This document shows positions 1 to 6,890 of a DNA stretch of 9,569 nt, in pieces. The position numbers and the translations under genes were made by a program. Source of the DNA: Candidatus Hodarchaeota archaeon (lineage in GTDB: Archaea; Asgardarchaeota; Heimdallarchaeia; Hodarchaeales; Hodarchaeaceae); assembly GCA_016840285.1 (NCBI GenBank), contig JAEOSR010000011.1, positions 1-9,569 of the forward strand, given 5' to 3'. A model generated the notes under the pieces. The model searched no databases and was not told the origin of the DNA. It saw only the letters and a list, made by a program, of their open reading frames with translations. How positions within the stretch are numbered: the stretch's first letter is position 1; each line of letters begins with the position of its first letter.

Positions 1-168
1 ATGGAAATACATAGACATATCAATAACAGCTGAACAATAAGATAAATCATCCTTAAGGAAACCCCTGTTTGATTGGGGATTTTAGCAGAAACCTTTAACG
101 CTTTGTTTCCACGCCTTCTCGTTTCATTAGCAAAGCAACGGCATTCTGACTGTGTATGTGCAAATAAC

Positions 169-987
169 TCAGATTTTCCCTCTGAGATAGCCTTGCACTA
201 TTAAATTCACGATTAGCAGTAGGTGATACCGTAATGATGAATGTCCATGGTTTAAGCTTTCATTTAAAGCATGTAATTCTTTTGATTCATAAATATATTG
301 ATATAACCTCCAAACATGGTATTCTACTTTCTCTATTTCTAGTTTTAATTGATTAAAGTCCACTTTCCTTTGAGCTTCCCAAGTGTAGCGATTTTTACGA
401 GGAGAGCGAACTTTTCTTGTCATACAGGCTGCAATCCTGTCATATTTTTGGAATGTCTGAATGAGCTTATTTTTTGTTGATTCGTGATGATTTTTCAGTC
501 CTTGAATATCTTCTACTTGGATTTCGACATAAATTTTGGATTTATGTTTGGATGTGTGAACGAAATCATGAAGTAGAGCATAGCGAAGTAATTGCTGAAT
601 ATGATTTGGTAAGTTGTGAGGTAGACCTTTTCTGATTTTCACATGACTATGATAAGCCTTTTTGAGATGTTTTCCCCTTCTACTGATTTTTCCCTTCAGC
701 CATTCTACTCTACCAAGTCCTTCGCTCCAGAATCTACCAATGTGTGTAATTCTTACCAGTTCTGTTAATTTTTTTTTTGCTTCGGCGAAAGTTCGGCATC
801 GATAGGTTAGATTAATAGTTCCAAGGTATCCTATGAAGGAAAAAGGATATATTCTCCGTTCTTTATGGGATTTTGTGATATATCTTCTTTTTGGGTTAAC
901 TATAACGGCAATACACTCTTCTAATTTAAAAGATGTTTTTTTAGTTATAATTGGAGTGATGATTCTTCCATTAAGCCGCAGTTCCAT
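169..987 (-). CDS. RAMP-fold protein fused to an HD-type hydrolase domain
   Basis: The product (272 aa) has two parts. Residues 1-98 resemble one RAMP ferredoxin fold as in the C-terminal half of Cas6: a strand with FIGYLG at 51-56, a helix, then a glycine-rich loop and strand, GLGRVE at 90-95. Residues ~124-195 carry an HD-like set: H140-D141 in LLHDF, H144/H148, H167-H168 in KNHH and D183 in KYDRIAA. This recalls the HD nuclease domains of Cas10 and Cas3''. The remainder is helical and unrecognised. The ATG at 987 is chosen because TTTGGAGG lies 9 bases upstream; a longer frame to 1041 only adds residues overlapping the upstream gene. The start overlaps the end of the Cas7-like gene by 17 bases, suggesting coupled translation. 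A crRNA-binding or processing protein with its own nuclease is the inference. The RAMP call is firmer than the HD call, and nuclease activity is not shown. Confidence 0.6.
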   Translation of the reverse strand: MELRLNGRIITPIITKKTSFKLEECIAVIVNPKRRYITKSHKERRIYPFSFIGYLGTINLTYRCRTFAEAKKKLTELVRITHIGRFWSEGLGRVEWLKGKISRRGKHLKKAYHSHVKIRKGLPHNLPNHIQQLLRYALLHDFVHTSKHKSKIYVEIQVEDIQGLKNHHESTKNKLIQTFQKYDRIAACMTRKVRSPRKNRYTWEAQRKVDFNQLKLEIEKVEYHVWRLYQYIYESKELHALNESLNHGHSSLRYHLLLIVNLIVQGYLRGKI

Positions 988-1660
988 TTCGCCAAGCCTC
1001 CAAAGATTGTTGAAACAGTTTTTCCAATGGTTCTTCATCAATTTCTTTTTGAATTATAAAAGAGCCATCACCAGCTAACAGAGGATTCATAGATATTGTC
1101 CGCCTGAGCAATTGGAGTTTTTTGACTTCAATATGTCCGTACCCCGAGTTATACCCCCGACCTAGACGATCAAAGTTCATTGCGCTTTCAATAATTAAGC
1201 CCATCTGTTCGGGTGAACATTGGCTGAGATCAGCTTCAAAAGTGAAATAACCAGAGAAATAACGTTCATTGAAATTCTGTATTGATTTACCATTGTATGT
1301 TAAGTTAATCCGATTTTCTGAAGCGATATGTACTTTTTGGACACTTTCAGGTATTTCAGCTGTTTTATGAGAGATTGAACAGATGGGATCAGCGGATACT
1401 GAAATAATTCCTTCACTTCCTTTCGACCCAAAAATCTGATGGAAAATGCATTCCCTATTATCAATACAGCTTCCCAATTGATGAAATCCCTCTGGAAGCA
1501 ACTTGTTCCCATGTTTATCTGTTTCTTTGTCTGTAGAATGGCACACTTCTAGTCCTTTTTCAAAACAGATTAAAGCAATTTTTCGTCTTAAGACACCTTT
1601 TATCACGTTCGTCAAGAAGACACCTTCCTTCAGGTAGGTGATGAATTGACCGTAAAACAC
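971..1660 (-). CDS. Cas7-like RAMP protein (Csm3/Cmr4/Csx7-like), N-terminus missing
   Basis: This 229-aa product looks like a Cas7-family RAMP, the crRNA-binding backbone subunit of type III-like effectors. What shows it: IKGVLRR at 20-26, where Cas7 proteins have the GSSLKG-x-x-R helix; FGSKGSEG at 77-84, the conserved F-G-S turn; VSADP at 88-92; a pre-loop strand FSGYFTFEADL at 135-145; and a final glycine-rich loop LGRGYNSGYGHIEV at 166-179. C40, H41, H60, C65, C71 and H74 could form the zinc site seen in many Cas7 proteins. The frame starts with a GTG at 1660, without a clear ribosome binding site and only ~19 residues before the KG-x-x-R helix, whereas the family has about 45-55. The first strand and the loop holding the catalytic Asp of Csm3 are therefore absent in frame. 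The gene overlaps the RAMP-HD gene downstream. It may be frameshifted or a remnant. Confidence 0.7.
   Translation of the reverse strand: MFYGQFITYLKEGVFLTNVIKGVLRRKIALICFEKGLEVCHSTDKETDKHGNKLLPEGFHQLGSCIDNRECIFHQIFGSKGSEGIISVSADPICSISHKTAEIPESVQKVHIASENRINLTYNGKSIQNFNERYFSGYFTFEADLSQCSPEQMGLIIESAMNFDRLGRGYNSGYGHIEVKKLQLLRRTISMNPLLAGDGSFIIQKEIDEEPLEKLFQQSLEAWRNGTAA
997..1004 (-). promoter_or_regulatory. Ribosome binding site fixing the RAMP-HD start
   Basis: On the minus strand TTTGGAGG lies 9 bases before the ATG at 987, inside the end of the upstream Cas7-like gene. It decides the start in favour of 987 over the longer frame beginning at 1041. Confidence 0.7.
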
Positions 1661-1824
1661 AATCCTTTACCATAGTTAATCAGCTTAACATGCTTGAGAT
1701 TGCAATTAGTAATTCGACCCGAAATGTGGAATAGTCTCACCCACTTGCCATAATTGAACACTCCTGTCACCCGATAGAGGCAATTTTCAAAACGGACTAA
1801 ATCATTGGGTTGGAAATAAAAGAG
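1630..1824 (-). pseudogene. Startless open fragment upstream of the Cas7-like gene
   Basis: After the TAG that ends the surface-protein gene, the same frame stays open for 64 codons to a TGA at 1632-1630, with no ATG. The translation is protein-like: DLVRFEN, then YRVTGVFNYGKWVRL, then KLINYGKGLCF. It overlaps the first ten codons of the Cas7-like frame. There are two readings. It may be the missing N-terminus of that RAMP, displaced by a frameshift near 1640-1660: its length is right, and LFHISG sits roughly where RAMPs have L-H-I-G-G. Or it may be the C-terminal SH3-like tail of another protein, such as an RRXRR/IscB-type HNH nuclease, whose ends I recall as similar. The sequence alone does not decide between them. 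Readthrough of the TAG is unlikely, because the upstream protein already ends in a complete C-terminal anchor. Confidence 0.4.
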
Positions 1825-3735
1825 CTACTTTTTCTTTTTTCGTTTGACTTCCATAACCAAAATAAGTGTTGTTAAGAGGATAATTCCAGAAAAACCAGAG
1901 CTTTGTTTCTTCGTAGTAGTAGTTGTAATTGTACTATTCGTTGCTAATGTGTTTGAAGTAGATCCTGTGTTTGAAGTAGATCCTGTGTTTGAAATCACTA
2001 ATGGAAAAGGATCAAAATTTAAATTACTTTCTTTATTCTGATATGTCAGATGTGGATTTTGACCAATCAGATATGGATAATCTACCAACCCATCAGCATT
2101 TGAATCAGGACTAGTCCAATCATCCCAGTAATTGTATTCGAAAATATTTCTTTGACCATCATCATAAGCTTGAGACTGTCCAAAGAGATTATTTCCAATA
2201 AAACAATTAAACATCACCTTATTATCCTGAGCTATACCCAAGACATCAGGGGTTAAATAAATCGGCGAAATTTCTAATCCAGGGCCTTCGTTCTTAGTAA
2301 TTGTATTTTCAATAAAATTATTGCTTGATGAACCCATTAGAAAAATTCCTACACCATTTTCTTGTATCGTATTTGAAGAAACTAAATTATTATTAGAGGA
2401 GAATAAATTGATTGCTTTCCTAATATTATTCGAAATATTATTTTTGTTTATAGTAATTTCATGAGAATAACGGAGATATATACCGTTACCACAATTTGAG
2501 ATTGTATTGTTTGTAATCAAGCCATTTACAACATTATCAAGGTAAACTCCCCTAGCAGCGCCACTCAATGTGCTATTTTGAATGATAAAATAAACGTCTG
2601 TATTCCTTATATCTATCGTAGCTAGAGAGAGAGAGGGGGGATTCAGAATGTTAAAATCTTCAATGATAAAAGGCGATGAGGATGTACCATTACCTTCCAA
2701 GGAATGAGTTTCAGCAAAGACAAAGAATTCCCCGTTTCCGTTAATAAGTAGAATTGAATCAACTGTGTCAAATTCGGAAAAATGATATACTCTAGTCGTA
2801 TATATATTCAATTTCCTATCTAAGATATAGTAATTTATATCCCTTATTTCTATCCAGGAAATAAAATATGATTCATTTATACCGAGCGAATAGAACGACT
2901 TGGTCTCAAAGGTTAACGGAACAGTTTGAATACCTTCCGTTAAGGCAAAATAATTCTCATAAGAATAATAGTTATTTGAAACATTAGACGCTAACCGAAT
3001 TCGAAAGAAATAGTAATCAGGTGTTGTCACATTTACCTCAACATCTAATACTAAAAAGTCGAAAAGTCCATCAAAATCCGTATCAACACCGTAATCTGCA
3101 AATTCGCCAGTGAATCTGACTGGGGGAAGATCAAATTCATAATAATAATAAAATCTGGTGGTATAAATAGAAACACAAGAATCTAACAATGTATAGTGTG
3201 GCCGATATACTCGAAGATCATCAATAATAAAAGATGTATTCAAACGCTGGTAATATAGGGAGTGCATGTTAATTATCATAGAAACGTTATGAATTCCTAC
3301 GGTGAGGTACTCGGTTTGTTCTTTTGGATAGTATCCAGAATTTGTAAGTGAGATAAGATCAAGAGTAAAATAATATTTATCTTCTTTTGATACATTAACT
3401 TCCACATCAATTACTAAAGCATCTAACTTAGAGTTTGAATTATTATCAAGTTCCCTTTCATAGAAGTTTAACGTGAAATATACGTCAGAAGTATCCGATA
3501 TAGCACTATCAGTTTGTAGTTCTGAAGAAATGTGTGGGATATTAGCGCTCAAATTTCTTAAACTATCTTCAGTATTAGAATAATCCCCATTTTGGATTTG
3601 AATCTCAATTTCTTTTAACAAGGAATTAGTACTAATCATTAAAACTAGAAAAACAATAACCACTACGAATATAGAGCGTGGTTCTGCCTTCCTATTCCAG
3701 TTTATTTGATTTTTCAAATTCCCATCACACTTCAT
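1825..3735 (-). CDS. Cell-surface NosD-type beta-helix protein with C-terminal membrane anchor
   Basis: The product (636 aa) is predicted to be exported and anchored. Residues 21-34 form a hydrophobic signal or anchor segment. Two related ~120-residue beta-rich modules follow (about 83-202 and 206-322), each ending in IYTTR-x-Y and then EFD. The second contains DTDFDGLFDFLVLDVEV, a calcium-binding-like Asp-rich loop, and the first has a weaker copy. Residues ~345-560 are a right-handed beta-helix of the NosD/pectate-lyase type, with many N-N-x-I and G-I-x-L turns, closed by YNYWDDWTSPDSNADG. A Ser/Thr-rich stalk (582-613), a hydrophobic stretch (614-629) and a KRKKKK tail resemble C-terminal surface-sorting signals of Asgard archaea. 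Substrate unknown; carbohydrate binding or adhesion is possible. The gene lies between the RAMP genes and cas1, with no evident functional link to them. Confidence 0.85.
   Translation of the reverse strand: MKCDGNLKNQINWNRKAEPRSIFVVVIVFLVLMISTNSLLKEIEIQIQNGDYSNTEDSLRNLSANIPHISSELQTDSAISDTSDVYFTLNFYERELDNNSNSKLDALVIDVEVNVSKEDKYYFTLDLISLTNSGYYPKEQTEYLTVGIHNVSMIINMHSLYYQRLNTSFIIDDLRVYRPHYTLLDSCVSIYTTRFYYYYEFDLPPVRFTGEFADYGVDTDFDGLFDFLVLDVEVNVTTPDYYFFRIRLASNVSNNYYSYENYFALTEGIQTVPLTFETKSFYSLGINESYFISWIEIRDINYYILDRKLNIYTTRVYHFSEFDTVDSILLINGNGEFFVFAETHSLEGNGTSSSPFIIEDFNILNPPSLSLATIDIRNTDVYFIIQNSTLSGAARGVYLDNVVNGLITNNTISNCGNGIYLRYSHEITINKNNISNNIRKAINLFSSNNNLVSSNTIQENGVGIFLMGSSSNNFIENTITKNEGPGLEISPIYLTPDVLGIAQDNKVMFNCFIGNNLFGQSQAYDDGQRNIFEYNYWDDWTSPDSNADGLVDYPYLIGQNPHLTYQNKESNLNFDPFPLVISNTGSTSNTGSTSNTLATNSTITTTTTKKQSSGFSGIILLTTLILVMEVKRKKKK
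1951..1993. repeat. 18-bp tandem repeat in the stalk region of the surface protein
   Basis: The unit GTTTGAAGTAGATCCTGT occurs at 1951-1968 and again at 1969-1986 without mismatch, followed by a partial third copy GTTTGAA. It encodes the hexapeptide repeat NTGSTS in the Ser/Thr-rich linker before the membrane anchor. In-frame units of this kind can change copy number and alter stalk length. Confidence 0.9.
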
Positions 3736-3736
3736 A

Positions 3737-3742
3737 CCTCCT
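3737..3742 (-). promoter_or_regulatory. Shine-Dalgarno unusually close to the surface-protein ATG
   Basis: AGGAGG on the minus strand is separated from the ATG at 3735 by a single T, well short of the usual 5-10 bases. The next in-frame candidate, a TTG six codons in, is about 16 bases away. Either the start is inefficient or a different codon is used; the effect on the protein would be only a few residues. Confidence 0.5.
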
Positions 3743-3759
3743 GTAAATAATGCGTATGA

Positions 3760-4002
3760 TCATCTAAAATGTATGATTTTTCTTTTTATATATAATTTCG
3801 CAATGGTGAATATCCAGCAAATCACTCTGCTATCGAGGGTGCAATGGTTGAAGTGTATGACGGAAGTACCAGAATCAATCATACTTGTTTTTCTTTTCAT
3901 CATCTGTTCGATATTACCAAAAATCAGTTCTAGGCACTTTTCTTCTGGCGTACAACTTAAATACTCTCTCTTTTCTTCGAATTTTCCATGATGATTTATC
4001 AT
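3760..4002 (-). CDS. Possible small ORF in the surface-protein/cas1 intergenic region
   Basis: This 80-codon frame begins with ATG at 4002 and gives a partly protein-like translation, hydrophilic at first (REYLSCTPEEKCLELIFGNI). There is no ribosome binding site, and I recognise no family. It lies almost back to back with the ATG at 4005 proposed for cas1, leaving no room for promoters between them, and the TATA-like element falls in its 3' end. If it is real, cas1 cannot start at the earlier TTG (3885) without full overlap. More likely it is a chance frame in a regulatory gap. Confidence 0.2.
   Translation of the reverse strand: MINHHGKFEEKREYLSCTPEEKCLELIFGNIEQMMKRKTSMIDSGTSVIHFNHCTLDSRVICWIFTIAKLYIKRKIIHFR
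3783..3800. promoter_or_regulatory. TATA-like promoter element, best oriented toward the surface-protein gene
   Basis: The stretch TTTTTATATATAATTTCG reads on the minus strand as CGAAATTATATATAAAAA, a purine-rich BRE-like block followed by an archaeal TATA box. Transcription would begin about 25-30 bases downstream, near 3760, giving a short leader that contains the AGGAGG before 3735. The core is nearly symmetric and could also serve the plus-strand cas1, but it would then leave a leader of ~185 bases to the ATG at 4005. Confidence 0.5.
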
Positions 4003-4004
4003 TC

Positions 4005-6662
4005 ATGCTAGAAAGGCATTTAACACACAAAATTCCGTTAAAGGATTTTCAATTTCTATTAATCTCATGTAGTAAATGGTATATTCATTTATTATCGGCT
4101 AATAAGGATTTAACTGGAAGAAAAATTCGACCCTTTCAGAATGTTCTTTGTCTTGCATTTGATAGATTTGATGAAAATGATCTCTTAATAGGAGCTGTGC
4201 GACCTGTTGTTCAGAATTATTTGAAGAAACAACGCCTTCAACAATCAAGACGTGGAACAAGATATCAAGCTAAATTTATTTCTGTAGATCAGCTTAAGAA
4301 AGAACCTTTTGCACTTCCTCAATTTCAACATAAGGAGAGAGGACTAGTTCTCGTGAATGTGTTAACAGATATTTATGATTGGATGACAGAGTACACCTCT
4401 CCAAACAGAATAAATCAGTCTGAAAGCTATGATCTTCCCTATTTTGATATTCTGGCCCATGCCAAAAAAGCAAAGGTCATATTTAAAGAGAAGAAGAGCG
4501 AAAAAGATAGATTAAAGCCTGTTCCTGTTCCTCAATATACTAGAACAGTCACCTGGATTTTAAGAAGGGAAATAACAAGTCGAGAAAAAGCTTTTCTAAC
4601 TACAACCAAGAATTTGCAAAGCATTAACGTGTTGGGAATGAACGCGTTAGAACTGATTAATTTCATTCGTGATCATTTAATGATTGAATATACCAAAATA
4701 CGTCCAAATAAAAAACGACGAGTATTGGTATTCACTCCCACAAGTAATCTCATTGATGAACGAATTAACCAGCAGATAAGGAAAATGGATTTTACCTGTG
4801 GATGTTGCATCTATCTTTCAAAATACACGAAAATTGATTGCTTATTATTCAAAAAACTAGAATATTTAGCATCACTAAAGCATAAAACCATTCCTGCAAA
4901 TTTAAAATCACTTTACGCTGAACGGATCAATCCTATATTCTCAACCAAAGTCGCTTGTTTCTTTTTGAGTCTGAGAAAAACCTTTACAATCCAATTAAAA
5001 AAGTCAAAGAAGAGAAAAATGATTTGTGTCGCGTGTTTAGGCACGCTCGATACTCCTTCTTCCTTAGATATTAAAGTTTCTTGTAGTTGCAATACAGAAT
5101 ACTCCGTTATCTCGCCTGAAATGACCGAGAATAGTGTTTTTCATTGTCAGCTCATAGATCAACATACAATCCTAACAAAACACGACCAGTCTGATCGACT
5201 CATCTCAACATTAACAAAGCAAGAATACATACGGACAGATCGACCAGAACTTCCTCCATATCAAGTTTTTCAACCGGAAATTGATAAAATAAACAGATTA
5301 AAACTACTATTCAGGGAGGGATCAGGGTATATTCATATTTTTGAAGACGATTCTATATACTACGACCGAAAACGAAGAATATTACGTGTCAATCAAATTT
5401 CTTATCAGTTAAATTCATTAAAACTCATAGATACAGAGAAATGGAATCCAGTTCTACAATCTCTAGCGGATAAAAATCCTTTTTTGGAGTTTAACTGTCG
5501 CTTTAACAACATTAATCTTTCTAGAGAAGATAAAGTAACTATAATAAAAAACAAGATTCCTTTCCTTCAGATTAAACGACCACGGAAAAAAGAAATGGAA
5601 ACTTATCCTCTTCATCGCCTACAAACAGTCTATAATGTGGGTAAACCACGATTAAATAAAATCTTTAAAAAATGGAGAATTAGAACTATAAACTCCTCCA
5701 TAAAAGGGATTTTAAAAGAACCAAATGAGGAAATAAAAGAAGCCATAGAACTTCCGGGAGTGCGACATACGCTTCAGCAGCTTCATATACAAGGATTGAT
5801 GATCTCTCATATGAATGCAACCTATTATTTGATGGAACTAGCACGCATTTATGAAAAAAAATGGTTAGCTGATAGATACAAATTTAGAATGAATAAATTA
5901 TTACCCCGATGTCCAACAAGGCTCGAAGATTATTATAATGATGCTCAAATAAAGTCATTTAGACAAGTGTCAGCATTAGAGGCCTGGTTTTCCCGTCCGT
6001 TTGCGGAGGGCGTTAGACAATTTATCATTGTGGTTCAAGGTACTAAAAATCTTTTAATTCAACGTCCTTATGGTCGTACAGTTGCACGACGAGTTAATAA
6101 AACGAAGAAACAAGGAGTGGATTATATGGGAGGATATACATCTTTTGATGCCATGATGAACTGTGTGAACAGGAGACTGAGACACCAGTTACGCATCTGG
6201 AATGCTAAAGCAGGCCTAGGATTTAAAACTATTCCGCTGTTTGTGCATACTGCAAGTGATAAAGCTGGACGAGCAGGTCATCTGGATCTTGAAGAGGTAG
6301 GGAGGATCATTTCCCGACTTACTTTATGTGAAGCAATCGCTGAAGAAAAAATCAACCCCTTCCAGTTTCAACGGCGATATGATGATGATTATTTGCCCTA
6401 TTATGTACTAAAAGAGCAAATAGTTAGATGGTTACGAGGAGTGATTGTGAAAAAACATATATTACCGAAAAAACTCTTTTACCTCAATCAATGGCTTTCC
6501 TTTGAAGTAGCTCACAAATATCATGTTAAACTTCTCTGTTCGTGTTTAGAGCAATGTGTAGAATTAACAGATTTTGATGAACGAGTATTTTTTTTACGTG
6601 AAACCTATCAACCCTTGATTTTCCACCCTAATTTTGAAAAAGTCGGAGCAAGTTTGGAATAA
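4005..6662 (+). CDS. cas1: Cas1 integrase with a large N-terminal cysteine-rich extension
   Basis: The product (885 aa from the ATG at 4005) is over twice the usual ~330 residues of Cas1. Residues ~505-865 look like Cas1: a beta-rich part with YPLHRLQTVYNVG at 534-546 in place of the I-P-L-H-R-L-x-x-V-x-x-x-G signature, then a helical part. The catalytic set is present: E659 in VSALEAW, H748 in LFVHTAS and D761 in HLDLEEVGR; AMMNCVNRRL (716-725) and AKAGLGF lie where Cas1 has N-x-x-L-N-Y-G and G-L-D-P. The role would be spacer-type DNA integration, normally with Cas2. Residues 1-~430 are unrecognised. They hold C265-x-C-C-x10-C279, and C341-x2-C344 with C360-x-C362, a likely zinc ribbon; another hairpin lies at ~441-462. 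I see no reverse-transcriptase YxDD motif and no Cas4 signature. A TTG at 3885 would add 40 hydrophobic, low-quality residues; neither start has a clear ribosome binding site. Confidence 0.8.
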   Translation: MLERHLTHKIPLKDFQFLLISCSKWYIHLLSANKDLTGRKIRPFQNVLCLAFDRFDENDLLIGAVRPVVQNYLKKQRLQQSRRGTRYQAKFISVDQLKKEPFALPQFQHKERGLVLVNVLTDIYDWMTEYTSPNRINQSESYDLPYFDILAHAKKAKVIFKEKKSEKDRLKPVPVPQYTRTVTWILRREITSREKAFLTTTKNLQSINVLGMNALELINFIRDHLMIEYTKIRPNKKRRVLVFTPTSNLIDERINQQIRKMDFTCGCCIYLSKYTKIDCLLFKKLEYLASLKHKTIPANLKSLYAERINPIFSTKVACFFLSLRKTFTIQLKKSKKRKMICVACLGTLDTPSSLDIKVSCSCNTEYSVISPEMTENSVFHCQLIDQHTILTKHDQSDRLISTLTKQEYIRTDRPELPPYQVFQPEIDKINRLKLLFREGSGYIHIFEDDSIYYDRKRRILRVNQISYQLNSLKLIDTEKWNPVLQSLADKNPFLEFNCRFNNINLSREDKVTIIKNKIPFLQIKRPRKKEMETYPLHRLQTVYNVGKPRLNKIFKKWRIRTINSSIKGILKEPNEEIKEAIELPGVRHTLQQLHIQGLMISHMNATYYLMELARIYEKKWLADRYKFRMNKLLPRCPTRLEDYYNDAQIKSFRQVSALEAWFSRPFAEGVRQFIIVVQGTKNLLIQRPYGRTVARRVNKTKKQGVDYMGGYTSFDAMMNCVNRRLRHQLRIWNAKAGLGFKTIPLFVHTASDKAGRAGHLDLEEVGRIISRLTLCEAIAEEKINPFQFQRRYDDDYLPYYVLKEQIVRWLRGVIVKKHILPKKLFYLNQWLSFEVAHKYHVKLLCSCLEQCVELTDFDERVFFLRETYQPLIFHPNFEKVGASLE

Positions 6663-6673
6663 CGTTTTCGTTA
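6660..6673 (+). terminator. Short hairpin at the cas1 stop codon
   Basis: TAACG-TTTT-CGTTA forms a perfect 5-bp stem with a 4-base loop. It includes the TAA stop and is followed a few bases later by a T5 run. It could contribute to termination or protect the mRNA end, but it is small. Confidence 0.3.
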
Positions 6674-6737
6674 CTCGATTTTTCTCATATGACTAAAATT
6701 GTCGTATAACGTTGGTATTACACACGAACCTCCGTAT

Positions 6738-6786
6738 GTTCTACTTCTCTGAAGAAATTGTTTCAGCTTTATTCTAAGAGTAGAAC
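6738..6786. repeat. Nested inverted repeat between convergent cas1 and cupin genes
   Basis: GTTCTACT (6738-6745) pairs perfectly with AGTAGAAC (6779-6786). Inside the loop a second hairpin can form from CTGAA and TTCAG. The element sits between two convergent genes, so it may be a bidirectional terminator or RNA-end structure. A site used by the integrase next door is a more speculative option. No second copy is visible in the window. Confidence 0.5.
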
Positions 6787-6844
6787 TTTCCAATCATATG
6801 AGTTATGATCTTGTCAAGACAGGCTTAATAACAACTATTGATGA

Positions 6845-6852
6845 TTTTTTTT
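6845..6852 (+). terminator. T8 tract, likely terminator for the cas1 transcript
   Basis: An uninterrupted run of eight T on the plus strand lies 182 bases after the cas1 stop. T-rich tracts are the usual archaeal termination signal, and no plus-strand gene follows, so this is a reasonable end for the cas1 mRNA. Confidence 0.4.
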
Positions 6853-6890
6853 CGAATGTCAACAAGTAACATGTCTCTACCTATTGTTTA

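Noticed and set aside
51..136. Possible CRISPR repeat or terminator-like hairpins (CCCC/GGGG at 62-65 and 75-78; GCTTTG/CAAAGC at 100-105 and 131-136)
   Set aside because: No unit recurs in the first 168 bases, so no array can be claimed; the stems are short and lack a T-tract in the relevant direction.
833..1078. 81-codon plus-strand frame
   Set aside because: It lies opposite the supported RAMP-HD and Cas7-like genes and its translation is hydrophobic and low in complexity.
1825..1827. TAG readthrough (for example pyrrolysine) joining the surface protein to the downstream open frame
   Set aside because: The surface protein already ends in a full anchor with basic tail, and sharing a frame with the next fragment has a one in three chance.
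4005..5500. Reverse transcriptase, Cas4 or primase domain in the Cas1 extension
   Set aside because: No YxDD motif, no Cas4 cysteine/RecB nuclease pattern and no convincing primase Asp pair could be found by reading the translation.
3885..6662. Casposon transposase
   Set aside because: No family-B DNA polymerase gene, terminal inverted repeats or target-site duplications are visible around the gene in this window.
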